Below, in pieces: positions 18,923 through 28,257 of a stretch of DNA of 64,000 bases. Location of the stretch: positions 62,001-126,000 of the forward strand of contig NZ_NETJ01000003.1 in NCBI RefSeq assembly GCF_002128405.1, read 5' to 3'. This stretch comes from Gottfriedia solisilvae. GTDB taxonomy: Bacteria; Bacillota; Bacilli; Bacillales; Bacillaceae_G. Position 1 is the first letter of the stretch; every line of letters begins with the position of its first letter. Made by a program: the position numbers and the translations under genes. Below the pieces are notes generated by a model. It was not told the DNA's origin. It saw nothing but the letters and a program-made list of their open reading frames with translations, and did no database searches.

Positions 18923-19813
18923 CTATGAATTCCACCCTCGAGCATGCTCCCTTACAATTTCCAAAAATTTTCTAGCTGCATGAGACTGCCATCTGTTTTT
19001 ATGCCATGACATAATCGTAAAAACACTCCCAAGACTGGTATCCCATTTAATAGATCTCATTTTCCCTTGTTCAATTTCTTGATTCGCTGTAACAAGTGGT
19101 AGCATAGAAATTCCTAATCCACACATAACGCATTGTTTAATTGCCTCGACACTCCAAAACTCAATTCCAGTCTTTGTTTGGATTCCTTTACTTAACAAAA
19201 ATGCTTCAAAATAATCACGATAGCTTCCTTGTTCTGTTAATAGAATATTTTCATTTTCATTTAACGAAAATGATGAAAGTGTTCTTGTTGAGTCAGAGTG
19301 AGGTGGTAATAAAATGACAAGTGGTTCTTCAACAAGTGTCTCCATCGTTAAATCTGGATCAGAAACACTAGCTTGTAAGAAAAATGCGATATCAAGATCG
19401 CCTCGTTTTAATGATTCTTGCAAGTCCCAGCATGAACCTGACTTCATTATAATGTTTACTTTTGGGTATTTTTTTCGAAAAGCCTGGATAATAAATGGAA
19501 GTCGATAAATCGTTAATGACTCAGGTGCACCAATTCTTAAGGTGGCAGTTTCTTCTTTTTCCATTTGAAAGACATCTTTCGCTTTTGAATATAATTGAAT
19601 CATTTCGATCGCATGAGATAAGAAATGCTCACCAACTTCTGTTAATTGTACCTTTTTACCGATTCGATTAAATAATGGTACTCCTAGTTCTTGTTCTAAT
19701 GCTTGAACATGTGCTGTAACAGTTGATTGTGCATATCCTAAATGAACTGCAGCCTTTGAGAATCCACCCATATCTACAATTGATTTAAAAGTAATCAAAT
19801 GGCGAATTTCCAT
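18923..19813 (-). CDS. LysR family regulator of the adjacent permease
   Basis: The 296-residue LysR protein has the N-terminal helix-turn-helix (ITFKSIVDMGGFSKAAVHLGYAQSTVTAHVQALEQELG). An effector domain with SVEAIKQCVMCGLGISMLPL follows. I use the ATG at 19813, preceded by TTGGAGG; a TTG at 19825 lies on top of that site. It is divergent from an amino-acid exporter-like permease, the standard arrangement for LysR-controlled efflux of the inducing amino acid. Confidence 0.87.
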   Translation of the reverse strand: MEIRHLITFKSIVDMGGFSKAAVHLGYAQSTVTAHVQALEQELGVPLFNRIGKKVQLTEVGEHFLSHAIEMIQLYSKAKDVFQMEKEETATLRIGAPESLTIYRLPFIIQAFRKKYPKVNIIMKSGSCWDLQESLKRGDLDIAFFLQASVSDPDLTMETLVEEPLVILLPPHSDSTRTLSSFSLNENENILLTEQGSYRDYFEAFLLSKGIQTKTGIEFWSVEAIKQCVMCGLGISMLPLVTANQEIEQGKMRSIKWDTSLGSVFTIMSWHKNRWQSHAARKFLEIVREHARGWNS

Positions 19814-19827
19814 AATAACCTCCAATT

Positions 19828-19842
19828 ATCGGAAAATCCGAT
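19828..19842. promoter_or_regulatory. LysR operator candidate
   Basis: ATCGGAAAATCCGAT is a perfect inverted repeat with a 3-bp centre, directly upstream of the minus-strand lysR start and within the 128-bp divergent spacer. A related CGAT half-site lies near 19872. Confidence 0.55.
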
Positions 19843-19941
19843 GGTTTATATCGTAACTATTCATTTTACCGATTTATTGATGTTTCATATACTTAAATTA
19901 TACGAGATTAGTATTAGATTCAATAACTTTTGAGGTGATGT

Positions 19942-21213
19942 ATGAAAAATCGTAAAATTGGATTTTTATTGCTCAGTGGCTTAATGGTAGGGCCTATTCT
20001 AGGTTCGGGTATCATTATATTACCTCCAGCAGTTTTTGATACAGCTGGAAATTACGCAATTTTTGCTTGGATGATTATGTTAGGTTTGAGTATGCTATTT
20101 GCTCACATGTTTGGAAAACTAAGCTTGTTGATCCCTGGAGATTCAGGCGTTCCTTTAGCAGTTGAAAGAGCATTTGGGACCCAAATAAAGAATTTATCAG
20201 CCATTTTCTTTTTACTTGCAGTTTGTTTCGGACCAGTAGCTGTGTTAGGAACTGCAGGACATTATTTACAGCTACTTACTTCACAATCACTGTTTCATGA
20301 AAAATGGTTAGCACTCGGACTTTTATGTTTTGTTTATTTAATCTTAACAAGAAATATTACCGATGTTGGTAAATTTGCATTTATCATGTCCACGTTTATT
20401 GTTGTAACTTTATTAGTGGGAAGCTTGCACACATTATTTACAGTAGATGGAAATATCACATTATCGAATCCGATTACTGTTTCTGATTTTGGTCAAAGCT
20501 TACTTCTGTTATTTTGGGCACTAATTGGGTGGGAAGTCATTGGTAGTTATTCGTTAGAAGTAAAAACACCTGAACGGACCATTCCAAAAGCAGTTGCTTT
20601 AAGCTTTTCTATTATTGCAGTTGTCAGTCTATCGGTTGCACTCGCTTTCCAATGGATTCACTCGGATTCAAAAAGTGCAACAAATCAATCGTTGGCGCCA
20701 TTACTTGAAAGCTTATTTGGCAATTGGGCGACTCCAATCATTTCAACTATAACAATCGCACTATGTATTAGCACTGTCTTACTTGTTATAGGAGCAGTAT
20801 CTAGATTGATTTCGGATCAAGCTAAAAACGGATTGTTGCCATCATGGTTATCGTACAAAAATAAAAATAACGTTGCTACCCGTGGCTTACTTAGCTTGTT
20901 TTGTATTCATATTATTGTGTTTACATTATTCTTTTTGAACATTATTTCCATTCAGCAGCTAGTAGCAATTGCGAATGCTTTCTTCTTATGTAACGCTTTA
21001 CTTGGCGTCTTAGCATGTATGCGTATTTTTGATTCAATATGGCTAAAAATAGGGTCAGCTATTCTAGCGATTTGTTTTTTTAGTATATTATTATTTTCAT
21101 CAATTTATATTTTATTAGCAATTGTAGTAGTAGCAGTCTATTTTGGTTGGCTGCAAAAAAAGGAGTCAATCAGGGAGCAAAAAATGATTTGTCAGGTTGG
21201 AAATGACTTGTAA
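19942..21213 (+). CDS. APC-superfamily amino acid efflux permease (YjeH-like)
   Basis: The 423-residue protein has about twelve helices. It shows GLMVGPILGSGIIILPPAVF at the N-terminus, the YjeH-type version of the APC helix-1 motif; E. coli YjeH exports methionine and branched-chain amino acids. Other family segments include FWALIGWEVIGSYSLEVKTPERTIP. GAGGTG precedes the ATG. The substrate is inferred only from similarity, and the divergent LysR is its likely regulator. Confidence 0.8.
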   Translation: MKNRKIGFLLLSGLMVGPILGSGIIILPPAVFDTAGNYAIFAWMIMLGLSMLFAHMFGKLSLLIPGDSGVPLAVERAFGTQIKNLSAIFFLLAVCFGPVAVLGTAGHYLQLLTSQSLFHEKWLALGLLCFVYLILTRNITDVGKFAFIMSTFIVVTLLVGSLHTLFTVDGNITLSNPITVSDFGQSLLLLFWALIGWEVIGSYSLEVKTPERTIPKAVALSFSIIAVVSLSVALAFQWIHSDSKSATNQSLAPLLESLFGNWATPIISTITIALCISTVLLVIGAVSRLISDQAKNGLLPSWLSYKNKNNVATRGLLSLFCIHIIVFTLFFLNIISIQQLVAIANAFFLCNALLGVLACMRIFDSIWLKIGSAILAICFFSILLFSSIYILLAIVVVAVYFGWLQKKESIREQKMICQVGNDL

Positions 21214-21286
21214 GAGGAAATATCTATGCTATAAAAAAATAAGTGTGTTGAATTGACAAAAAAATGATAAGTAATGCATAGAAAAG

Positions 21287-21312
21287 ATCACCAATTTTAG
21301 GTGATTTTTTTC
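21287..21312 (+). terminator. Intrinsic terminator after the YjeH-like gene
   Basis: ATCACC pairs with GGTGAT over AATTTTA, followed by a long T-run. It lies about 70 bp after the stop. Confidence 0.7.
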
Positions 21313-21401
21313 TTTTTTTTTATCTCAGAATTTTACTAGAAAAATATAGGAATTTACTAATATTTTGCTATTTCTTTTATAAAACTAGAAATCTATAATA
21401 C

Positions 21402-21430
21402 TTTACTTTGAATAATTTGCTAGTTATAAT
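21402..21430 (+). promoter_or_regulatory. Probable rib operon promoter
   Basis: TTTACT (21402-21407) and TATAAT (21425-21430) with a 17-bp spacer place transcription start about 15 bp before the FMN aptamer. The -35 is weak. Confidence 0.5.
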
Positions 21431-21451
21431 GAAACAAATTTGATAATTAGT

Positions 21452-21602
21452 GTGTCCTTCGGGGTCGGGTGAGAGTCCCAACCGGCGGTGTTGTATAAAA
21501 TTATTTTTATACTAAGCCCGTGAGCTGCATATGTTTTTTTATATGTTTGCTGATCTAGTTAGAATCTAGAGCCGACAGTATAGTCTGGATGGGAGAAGGA
21601 TG
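21452..21602 (+). promoter_or_regulatory. FMN riboswitch (RFN element)
   Basis: Shows the conserved RFN blocks in order: CTTCGGGGTCGGGTGAGAGT, CCAACCGGCGGT, AAGCCCGTGAGC, GATCTAGTTAGAATCTAGAG, GCCGACAGTATAGTCTGGAT and GGGAGAAGGAT. The variable arm around 21530-21550 is AT-rich. It lies about 240 nt before ribD, with a terminator between them, and will shut off the operon when FMN is plentiful. Confidence 0.97.
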
Positions 21603-21767
21603 GAGTGCATATATCAATACGAGTTTGATTTTTTCAAATTTTCGTTTGATATAGGCTTAGTTTGTTGTGTCGTTTAATCAATTGCACAACAATAAATGCG
21701 TAACAATCATGTGAATTTATGAATTGTTTCGGCGTTTATTTAAGTATGCTTCCTTTCTTAAACATCT

Positions 21768-21803
21768 AAAGCCCCTTAAGTACATTCTTAAGGGGCTTTT
21801 TCA
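21768..21803 (+). terminator. FMN-riboswitch terminator
   Basis: A strong 13-bp stem (AAAGCCCCTTAAG with CTTAAGGGGCTTT) followed by T-rich sequence, 40 bp before ribD; the expression platform of the RFN element. Confidence 0.88.
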
Positions 21804-21840
21804 CTTTTTCAAATTAATTTGAATTAGAGGGTGTGATAAG

Positions 21841-22926
21841 TTGGATCAACTATTTATGAAATTAGCTATTGAACTTGCAAGCTCAACAATTGGGCAAACA
21901 AGTCCTAATCCACCAGTAGGAGCTGTAGTTGTAAAAGACGGTTCTGTTGTTGGAGTAGGGTGTCATGTAAAAGCAGGTGAACCACATGCTGAGGTTCATG
22001 CTTTACATATGGCTGGAACAAAATCGATTGGCTCAACCGTGTATGTAACATTAGAGCCATGCAGTCATCATGGTAGAACGCCACCATGTGCCGATTTATT
22101 AATTGAGAAAAAGGTTAAAAGAGTCGTCATAGCAGTGCAAGATGACAATCCAAAAGTTAGTGGAAAAGGATTTTCAAAGTTGAAAGAAGCTGGTATAGAG
22201 GTTGAGGTCGGAGTTTGTCATGAGGAAGCAAAGGATTTATATAAAGGCTTCTTTACATTTATAAACAAAAAAAGACCGCTTATTACTTTAAAAGCAGCGC
22301 TTAGCTTAGATGGAAAACTTTCCACATACTCAGGAGACAGTAAATGGATTACTGGTGCAAAAGCTAGAGAAAAAGTGCATGAGGAACGTCGAATACATGA
22401 TTGTATTTTAGTAGGCGTTGGAACTGTTCTTCATGATAATCCATCTTTAACAGTACGATTGGAAGAAGAAACTAGACAACCTGTTCGAGTCATTTTAGAT
22501 TCGAGTTTAAGAACGCCAATTGATTCGAAAATAGCAAATACGATTGAAGCAAAAACAATTATTTTTGTTGGTAATCAAATAACCGAAAAAGAACTGATTC
22601 CTTATCAAGAAAAAGGAATTGAAATGATAAAAACAAGTGAATCAAAAGTTAAGGTACGAGAAGTCATTTCTCTTTTAGGAGAAATGGGCTACCATTCGGT
22701 TTATGTAGAGGGTGGTAGTAAGATTCATACCTCATTCATAGAAGAAAACTTATTTGACGAACTAATATTATATTATGCACCTAAACTAATCGGTGGGATC
22801 CATAATGGTAATCTATTAAATGGTTTAGGTAATGTAATGATGAAGGATGTTCCCAATTTAACATTATTATCGGTTGAAACAATTGGAACTGATATTCGAA
22901 TGCATCTTCAAAACGAGGTGAATTAA
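21841..22926 (+). CDS. ribD: Bifunctional riboflavin deaminase/reductase RibD
   Basis: The 361-residue two-domain enzyme carries out steps 2 and 3 after GTP cyclohydrolase II. The N-terminal cytidine-deaminase-like domain has the zinc site HAEVHAL (~49) and PCSHHGRTPPC (~74-84). The C-terminal reductase domain (from ~145) has SLDGKLST, ITGAKAREKVHEER and YVEGGSKIHTSF. It starts at a TTG (21841) after GAGGGTG. First gene of ribD-ribE-ribAB-ribH; the ribE start follows the stop by one base. Confidence 0.97.
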   Translation: MDQLFMKLAIELASSTIGQTSPNPPVGAVVVKDGSVVGVGCHVKAGEPHAEVHALHMAGTKSIGSTVYVTLEPCSHHGRTPPCADLLIEKKVKRVVIAVQDDNPKVSGKGFSKLKEAGIEVEVGVCHEEAKDLYKGFFTFINKKRPLITLKAALSLDGKLSTYSGDSKWITGAKAREKVHEERRIHDCILVGVGTVLHDNPSLTVRLEEETRQPVRVILDSSLRTPIDSKIANTIEAKTIIFVGNQITEKELIPYQEKGIEMIKTSESKVKVREVISLLGEMGYHSVYVEGGSKIHTSFIEENLFDELILYYAPKLIGGIHNGNLLNGLGNVMMKDVPNLTLLSVETIGTDIRMHLQNEVN

Positions 22927-22927
22927 C

Positions 22928-23575
22928 TTGTTTACTGGAATTGTAGAGGAAATTGGAACAGTCAAAAATACGGTCAATAAGGGACAAACACTAGTCCTAA
23001 CAATACAAGCAAAAAAAATTCTAGAAGATGTTCATTTAGGGGATAGTATTTCGATCAACGGAGTCTGTCTGACAGTAACTAATTTTACGAAAGACGAATT
23101 TACAGTAGATGTTATGCCAGAAACCTATCAATCTACTAATCTAAAAATGTTATCAAATCATCATAAAGTGAATTTAGAACGAGCAATGGCTGCAAATGGA
23201 AGGTTTGGTGGACATATTGTTTCAGGACATATTGACGTAACCGGTGAAATTCTTGCGATTAAACCTCTTGAAAATGCAGTTACTTATAAAATAAACATTC
23301 CAATGCGCTATTCAAAATATTGTTTACCAAAAGGGAGTATCACCATTGATGGTACGAGCTTAACAATATTTAAAGTTGAAAATGAAGTGATTACCATATC
23401 ACTGATTCCTCATACTCGTTCTAATACAATATTGGGCAGTAAAAACGTAGGTGATACCGTTAATGTTGAATTCGACTTATTAGGTAAGTATGTCGAGAAA
23501 ATGCTTGGATTACATGAAGTAAAAAAAGACTCAAACATAACAACCTCATTTTTATCACAAAATGGCTATTTATAA
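22928..23575 (+). CDS. ribE: Riboflavin synthase alpha subunit RibE
   Basis: Dismutates two 6,7-dimethyl-8-ribityllumazine molecules to riboflavin. The 215-residue protein has the two-fold lumazine-binding repeat: MFTGIVEEIGTV with GDSISINGVCLTV in the first half, and GHIDVTGEI with GSITIDGTSLTI in the second. TTG start at 22928, one base after the ribD stop, with GAGGTG in the ribD 3' end. Confidence 0.97.
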   Translation: MFTGIVEEIGTVKNTVNKGQTLVLTIQAKKILEDVHLGDSISINGVCLTVTNFTKDEFTVDVMPETYQSTNLKMLSNHHKVNLERAMAANGRFGGHIVSGHIDVTGEILAIKPLENAVTYKINIPMRYSKYCLPKGSITIDGTSLTIFKVENEVITISLIPHTRSNTILGSKNVGDTVNVEFDLLGKYVEKMLGLHEVKKDSNITTSFLSQNGYL

Positions 23576-23587
23576 AGGAGTAATGAT

Positions 23588-24781
23588 ATGTTCTCTAAAA
23601 TACAAGAAGCAATTGAAGATTTAAAAAAAGGCAGAATTGTCATTGTTTGTGATGATGAAGATCGTGAAAATGAAGGTGATTTTGTTGTCATTGGTGAGTA
23701 TGCGACACCAGAGAATATTAATTTTATGGCGACGTATGGACGTGGATTAATTTGTGTCCCAATATCGGAGGAAATTGCAAATCAGTTTGAGTTAAATCCA
23801 ATGGTAACAGAAAATACTGATACACATGGGACAGCTTTTACAGTAAGTATTGATCATCACACTTCAACAACTGGTATTTCTGCATTTGAACGATCTAATA
23901 CCGTTTTACAATTGTTAAAAGAAGAAGGTAGTGCAAAAGATTTTCGTAGACCAGGGCATATGTTTCCTTTAATTGCAAAAAGTGGTGGAGTCATTGAGCG
24001 ACCTGGCCATACAGAGGCTGCGGTAGATTTAGCACGACTGTCGGGATCTAAGGAAGTTGGAGTCATTTGTGAAATTATGAATGATGATGGAACAATGGCA
24101 AGAGTACCAGAATTAATCGATATTGCTAAGAAGTTTCAGTTAAAAATGATTACGATTAAGGACTTAATTGATTATCGACAGCAGAATGAAAGGCTAGTTA
24201 AGAGAGAGGTCGAAATTAAATTACCGACTGATTATGGTGATTTTAAAATGATTGGTTATTCCAATACAGTCGATGATAAAGAACATGCGGCCATTGTGAA
24301 AGGAAACATTGATGATGGTAAGCCAGTCCTTGTAAGAGTTCACTCGGAATGTTTGACAGGTGATGTGTTTGGATCATGCCGTTGTGACTGTGGACCTCAA
24401 TTACATTCTGCATTAAATATGATTGAAGAAGAAGGAAGAGGCGTAATTGTTTATATGCGACAAGAAGGAAGAGGTATCGGGCTACTTAATAAATTAAAGG
24501 CCTATAAACTTCAAGAGGAAGGTCTTGATACTGTTGAAGCAAATCTTCATCTTGGCTTTGAAGCAGACTTAAGAAATTATGAAATTACTGCTCAAATTTT
24601 GAAGGACTTAGGGATTATGAAAGTCAATTTATTAACAAATAATCCACTAAAAATTGAAGAGTTAAAAGCTTACGGGATTTCAATTAATGAGCGGGTTCCT
24701 CTGCAAACTGAAATGAAAGCAGATAACGAACAATATTTACAAACTAAACTTGAAAAAATGGGTCATTTACTAAATTACTAA
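23588..24781 (+). CDS. ribA: Bifunctional DHBP synthase / GTP cyclohydrolase II
   Basis: The 397-residue fusion supplies both riboflavin precursors. The N-terminal DHBP synthase part (to ~200) shows [20 protein letters not shown], and [24 protein letters not shown]. The C-terminal GTP cyclohydrolase II part shows [20 protein letters not shown] (zinc cysteines), [18 protein letters not shown] and LLTNNPLK. Also called ribBA in some genomes. AAAGGAG ribosome site; 12 bp after ribE. Confidence 0.97.
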   Translation: MFSKIQEAIEDLKKGRIVIVCDDEDRENEGDFVVIGEYATPENINFMATYGRGLICVPISEEIANQFELNPMVTENTDTHGTAFTVSIDHHTSTTGISAFERSNTVLQLLKEEGSAKDFRRPGHMFPLIAKSGGVIERPGHTEAAVDLARLSGSKEVGVICEIMNDDGTMARVPELIDIAKKFQLKMITIKDLIDYRQQNERLVKREVEIKLPTDYGDFKMIGYSNTVDDKEHAAIVKGNIDDGKPVLVRVHSECLTGDVFGSCRCDCGPQLHSALNMIEEEGRGVIVYMRQEGRGIGLLNKLKAYKLQEEGLDTVEANLHLGFEADLRNYEITAQILKDLGIMKVNLLTNNPLKIEELKAYGISINERVPLQTEMKADNEQYLQTKLEKMGHLLNY

Positions 24782-24795
24782 TAGGAGAGATTAAT

Positions 24796-25257
24796 ATGAA
24801 AATTGAAGGAAATTTAATTGGATCTGGATTGAAAATTGCAGTTGTTGTTGGACGTTTTAATGAATTCATTACATCAAAATTACTTGGTGGTGCCCAAGAT
24901 GCATTACTACGCCATGGAGTAGAAGAATCAGATATTGATGTAGTATGGGTGCCAGGTGCATTTGAAATACCACTAATCTCTAAAAAACTGGCAGATACAA
25001 ACAAATATCATGCGATCATTACGCTTGGTACGGTAATTCGCGGAGCAACAACTCATTATGATTACGTATGTAATGAAGTAGCAAAAGGAGTTGCTTCAAT
25101 TTCACTACAAACTGGCATACCGGTCATTTTCGGTGTTCTAACAACCGAAAATATTGAACAAGCAATCGAAAGAGCAGGTACAAAATCAGGAAATAAAGGT
25201 TGGGATGCTGGTATATCTGCAATTGAAATGGCTAATTTATTACGAGAAATCAATTAA
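24796..25257 (+). CDS. ribH: Lumazine synthase RibH
   Basis: Condenses the pyrimidine with dihydroxybutanone phosphate to form lumazine, typically in a 60-mer shell. The 153-residue protein shows [39 protein letters not shown] (catalytic His region) and [16 protein letters not shown]. Last gene of the rib operon with AGGAGAG ribosome site and a terminator just downstream. Confidence 0.97.
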   Translation: MKIEGNLIGSGLKIAVVVGRFNEFITSKLLGGAQDALLRHGVEESDIDVVWVPGAFEIPLISKKLADTNKYHAIITLGTVIRGATTHYDYVCNEVAKGVASISLQTGIPVIFGVLTTENIEQAIERAGTKSGNKGWDAGISAIEMANLLREIN

Positions 25258-25277
25258 TTTCATAATTAACTATAAAG

Positions 25278-25302
25278 AAGAGAGGCAACCTGCCTCTCTT
25301 TA
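25278..25302. terminator. Bidirectional intrinsic terminator
   Basis: AAGAGAGGCA and TGCCTCTCTT with a 3-nt loop, followed by T-rich sequence; it ends ribH and slightly overlaps the stop of the convergent hydrolase gene. Confidence 0.85.
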
Positions 25303-26058
25303 ATTATTTTTCGCCATTTGAATACATTCTTGAATTGCGCTTATTACTAATTCTGGTTCGGATAGCTGAGGAAAATGCCCACTTTTAGTAGCTAAGATGT
25401 GTTTACCTTGATTACTTAGTTGTACAAGATTCATTTGATTAGCTCTCCTGATTTGAAAAGCATGTTCAGGCATCATCTTTGGCATTTTATCTCCAGATAA
25501 TACAAGTAACGGTACATCAGGAAAAGAACCTGCCTGCTGTATTTGTTTAGCTGTTTCTACTACAAAATTTACTTCATTCCATTTTTTGTGGGATGAAAAA
25601 GAGTCAAAAGCTTTTAAAAATTTATTTATACCGCGGATGAGTGCACCTTGCGTTTCATTAATACTTACATCTTCTGGATGACTAGCATCCAACAAAACAA
25701 CGCCTGCAATTTCTTCTGGATATTGTCTAGCAAACAAGTTGGCATATAATCCACCTAAAGAGTGCCCAACTAATATATAAGGAGGGCTAACGTTTATTTC
25801 CTTAAGTAGTTGTCTGAGTGTGTTTACAATAGAAATCCCATGTTGGGGACTTTTAGGCAGATCGCTTTTACCTACACCTAATCGATTATATGCTAACACA
25901 GTAGTCTCTTCTGCTAACTCGTGAAATACTTTGTACCACCCTTCAATTGGACCACTTCCTCCATTAATGAGGACAACTGTAGGAACTCCTTCGCCTAATT
26001 GAGCGAATTCTATCATACCGCTATTCGTAAAAATCTTCTTCTTTTGAATCGGTTTCAT
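25300..26058 (-). CDS. Alpha/beta-fold hydrolase
   Basis: The 252-residue single-domain hydrolase has the oxyanion-hole segment INGGSGP (~31), the nucleophile elbow GHSLGG (~98), an acid-bearing VLSGDKMP strand (~189) and the catalytic His in SGHFPQLSEPE (~228). It resembles haloperoxidase/esterase-type enzymes; the substrate is not determinable. It stands alone, convergent with ribH. Confidence 0.85.
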   Translation of the reverse strand: MKPIQKKKIFTNSGMIEFAQLGEGVPTVVLINGGSGPIEGWYKVFHELAEETTVLAYNRLGVGKSDLPKSPQHGISIVNTLRQLLKEINVSPPYILVGHSLGGLYANLFARQYPEEIAGVVLLDASHPEDVSINETQGALIRGINKFLKAFDSFSSHKKWNEVNFVVETAKQIQQAGSFPDVPLLVLSGDKMPKMMPEHAFQIRRANQMNLVQLSNQGKHILATKSGHFPQLSEPELVISAIQECIQMAKNN

Positions 26059-26697
26059 ACTGCACCTCTTTATTTTTTATTGATCGTGATCACCATAGAT
26101 TCATTGCATGTAACCCAAATGAGATTTAAAGAATTACAGTGTTCATAGTTTGATAAAAATAATAGATGAATAGAATATTAATTTTCAAATGGGACACTTG
26201 ATACATTACGAAAGTTTGGCGCGAATACTAGCACTCAGATCGTACAAACTACGCTAAGCAAAAAGAGTATTTCGTTCACTATGAAGAACGCATGTGTAAG
26301 TTGAATAAGTAGAGTTACAAAATTGTCTGTTTCCAATATTATACAATAACTTATATACCTAGACTGCCATTCTTATCATAAAAAAGATCGACATAACATC
26401 GAACATTCACCAACTTATGCGTTAGTTGCAAATATCATGTACTATTCATTCAGTTACAAACCTAAGCAATCAGAATCAATTCTTGAATTTGAATCTGATT
26501 GCTTAAATAGTTATGTTTTGTTTTTTAATTGATTTTTAAGAGCTAGATGATTTCTACATTACTATCTAGCGCTATTTAAAATAATGGTTTATCTATAAAT
26601 ATATTTATAGATAAATCATTATTTTGTAATTTGTTTTATCGATATACTTGTTTTAAAATTCAGTTTGTAAGACAAAAACATTTAGGAGGAAACTTAT
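26059..26697. other. 639-bp stretch without a supportable gene; two large hairpins
   Basis: No open frame with a ribosome site is present; short fragments with in-frame stops (for example around 26250-26310) may be decayed coding DNA. Two perfect or near-perfect inverted repeats stand out: 26463-26505 (12-bp outer arms TAAGCAATCAGA/TCTGATTGCTTA) and 26580-26624 (about 20-bp arms centred on ATATAT). The second lies about 75 bp before the DJ-1/PfpI gene. Confidence 0.6.
26580..26624. promoter_or_regulatory. Large AT-rich palindrome upstream of the DJ-1/PfpI gene
   Basis: Arms AATAATGGTTTATCTATAAA and TTTATAGATAAATCATTATT match at all but one position. It lacks a following T-run, so a repressor site or cruciform is more likely than a terminator. 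No regulator gene is adjacent. Confidence 0.4.
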
Positions 26698-27357
26698 ATG
26701 TCAAAAAAAGTGTTAATGGTTGTGACTAGCCATTCAAAGATAAATAATGAAAAAGAAACAGGGATTTGGTTATCGGAGTTTGCAGAAGCTTATGTTGAAT
26801 TTAATAAGCAAGGCTACGATGTAACGGTTGCTAGTCCACTTGGTGGAATGGCTCCTATTGATCCAAATAGTATTGATGGTAGCACACCACAAGAGATGAT
26901 TGAAATGAAAGAGATTTTGCAGAATACAAATAAGATAGAAGACATTCATTTTAGTGAATATGATGCAGTTTTCTTACCAGGTGGGCATGGTACGATGTAT
27001 GACCTACCAAATAACTTAAAACTTCAAACTGTAATTCGTGATTTATATGAAGCGAATAAAATTGTAGCAGCAGTTTGTCATGGACCAGCGGGGCTGGTTG
27101 GCGTAACTTTATCAAACGGTCAGCCATTAGTTGCTGGAAAACAGGTTAATGCGTTTACTGATGCTGAGGAAAAAGAAGCTGGTATGGATCAAATGATGCC
27201 ATTTTTATTAGAAAGTAAGCTACGTGAGCTTGGTGCACATTTTGTAACAGCTACTAATTGGAATTCTCATGTAGAAGTAGATGGCAATCTTATTACAGGT
27301 CAAAATCCACAATCTACTTTAGCAGTTGTTCATGCAGTAATTGAAAAACTTGCATAA
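26698..27357 (+). CDS. DJ-1/PfpI family protein (Hsp31-like class I amidotransferase fold)
   Basis: The 219-residue protein has the nucleophile elbow AAVCHGPAGLVG (Cys near residue 130), an upstream acidic residue in ETGIWLSEFAEAY (~20) and FLPGGHGTMYDL (~95). These features match the Hsp31/YDR533c-like clade associated with glyoxalase III or deglycase-type chemistry and with carbonyl stress. AGGAGG precedes the ATG. It is a single-gene unit flanked by hairpins. The true reaction cannot be read from sequence. Confidence 0.85.
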   Translation: MSKKVLMVVTSHSKINNEKETGIWLSEFAEAYVEFNKQGYDVTVASPLGGMAPIDPNSIDGSTPQEMIEMKEILQNTNKIEDIHFSEYDAVFLPGGHGTMYDLPNNLKLQTVIRDLYEANKIVAAVCHGPAGLVGVTLSNGQPLVAGKQVNAFTDAEEKEAGMDQMMPFLLESKLRELGAHFVTATNWNSHVEVDGNLITGQNPQSTLAVVHAVIEKLA

Positions 27358-27363
27358 TAGAAT

Positions 27364-27400
27364 AAAAGGTTGATATCTTCTAAAAGATATCAACCTTTTA
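27364..27400 (+). terminator. Intrinsic terminator after the DJ-1/PfpI gene
   Basis: About 16-bp perfect stem (AAAAGGTTGATATCTT with its complement) and T-rich 3' flank. Confidence 0.88.
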
Positions 27401-27438
27401 TATTTACTTAAATAAGTAAAATATTGGAGGGTACTAAA

Positions 27439-28197
27439 ATGGATTTAGCGATTGTCACTGGTGCATCAAAAGGCTTAGGATATGAAATTTCAAAGGCGTT
27501 CTTACAATCTAGTTTCGAGGTAATTGGTTTGTCTCGTAGCATGAATTCGAATATGAATAACTTTAAAAAGACGCAAAATAATGTTTATTCTCATATTCAA
27601 ATTGACCTATGTGATATAAAAGAAATTGAGGTGAAATTTAAAGGGATTGTACAGAAAATTATTACAAAGCAGCCTAAAAAAGTTTATGTCATTAATAACG
27701 CGGGAATGGTAGATCCAATTGAGAGAGTAGGTTACTTAGAGGCAGCAATAATTGAAAAAGCGGTTCAGCTAAATTACTTAACTCCGATGCTTATCAATAA
27801 TTTGCTCTTAAAAGAATTAATAGATTATGAAATAGAAATAATAATTGTAAATGTCACTTCTGGTGCGGCAGAGCATCCTATTCACGGTTGGAGTGTATAC
27901 AACAGTACAAAGGCTGCAATAAATATGTATACAAAAGTTGCAGGATTAGAGCTAGAAAGTAATATGGATTCAAAAAATAAAATGATTGGATTTAATCCTG
28001 GTGTTATGGATACATATATGCAATATGTTATTCGTGGATCGAAGCAGGATGCTTTTGCAGAAATAAATAAGTTTTTAGATTACAAAAAGAATAATGAATT
28101 ACGCTCACCTGAAGTAGTTAGTAATGCATTATTAAATCTATTATTCCAAACCGAATTAAAGAATGGAAGAATCTATTCTATTAAGGAGCTACTGTAA
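27439..28197 (+). CDS. yueD: Short-chain dehydrogenase/reductase (YueD, benzil reductase-like)
   Basis: The 252-residue SDR has the NAD(P) motif TGASKGLGYEIS (~9), NNAGMV (~88) and the active-site set S...YNSTKAA (Tyr/Lys near 155-159). The overall layout and VDPIERVG resemble the (S)-benzoin-forming benzil reductase YueD of Bacillus. ATG at 27439 follows TTGGAGGG; the upstream TTG is inside that site. The natural substrate is unknown. Confidence 0.75.
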   Translation: MDLAIVTGASKGLGYEISKAFLQSSFEVIGLSRSMNSNMNNFKKTQNNVYSHIQIDLCDIKEIEVKFKGIVQKIITKQPKKVYVINNAGMVDPIERVGYLEAAIIEKAVQLNYLTPMLINNLLLKELIDYEIEIIIVNVTSGAAEHPIHGWSVYNSTKAAINMYTKVAGLELESNMDSKNKMIGFNPGVMDTYMQYVIRGSKQDAFAEINKFLDYKKNNELRSPEVVSNALLNLLFQTELKNGRIYSIKELL

Positions 28198-28257
28198 AAC
28201 ATTTCAAGTAGTCTATTTAGATAATGGTAAAAACTATTCGTTAAGAAAGGAAATAAA

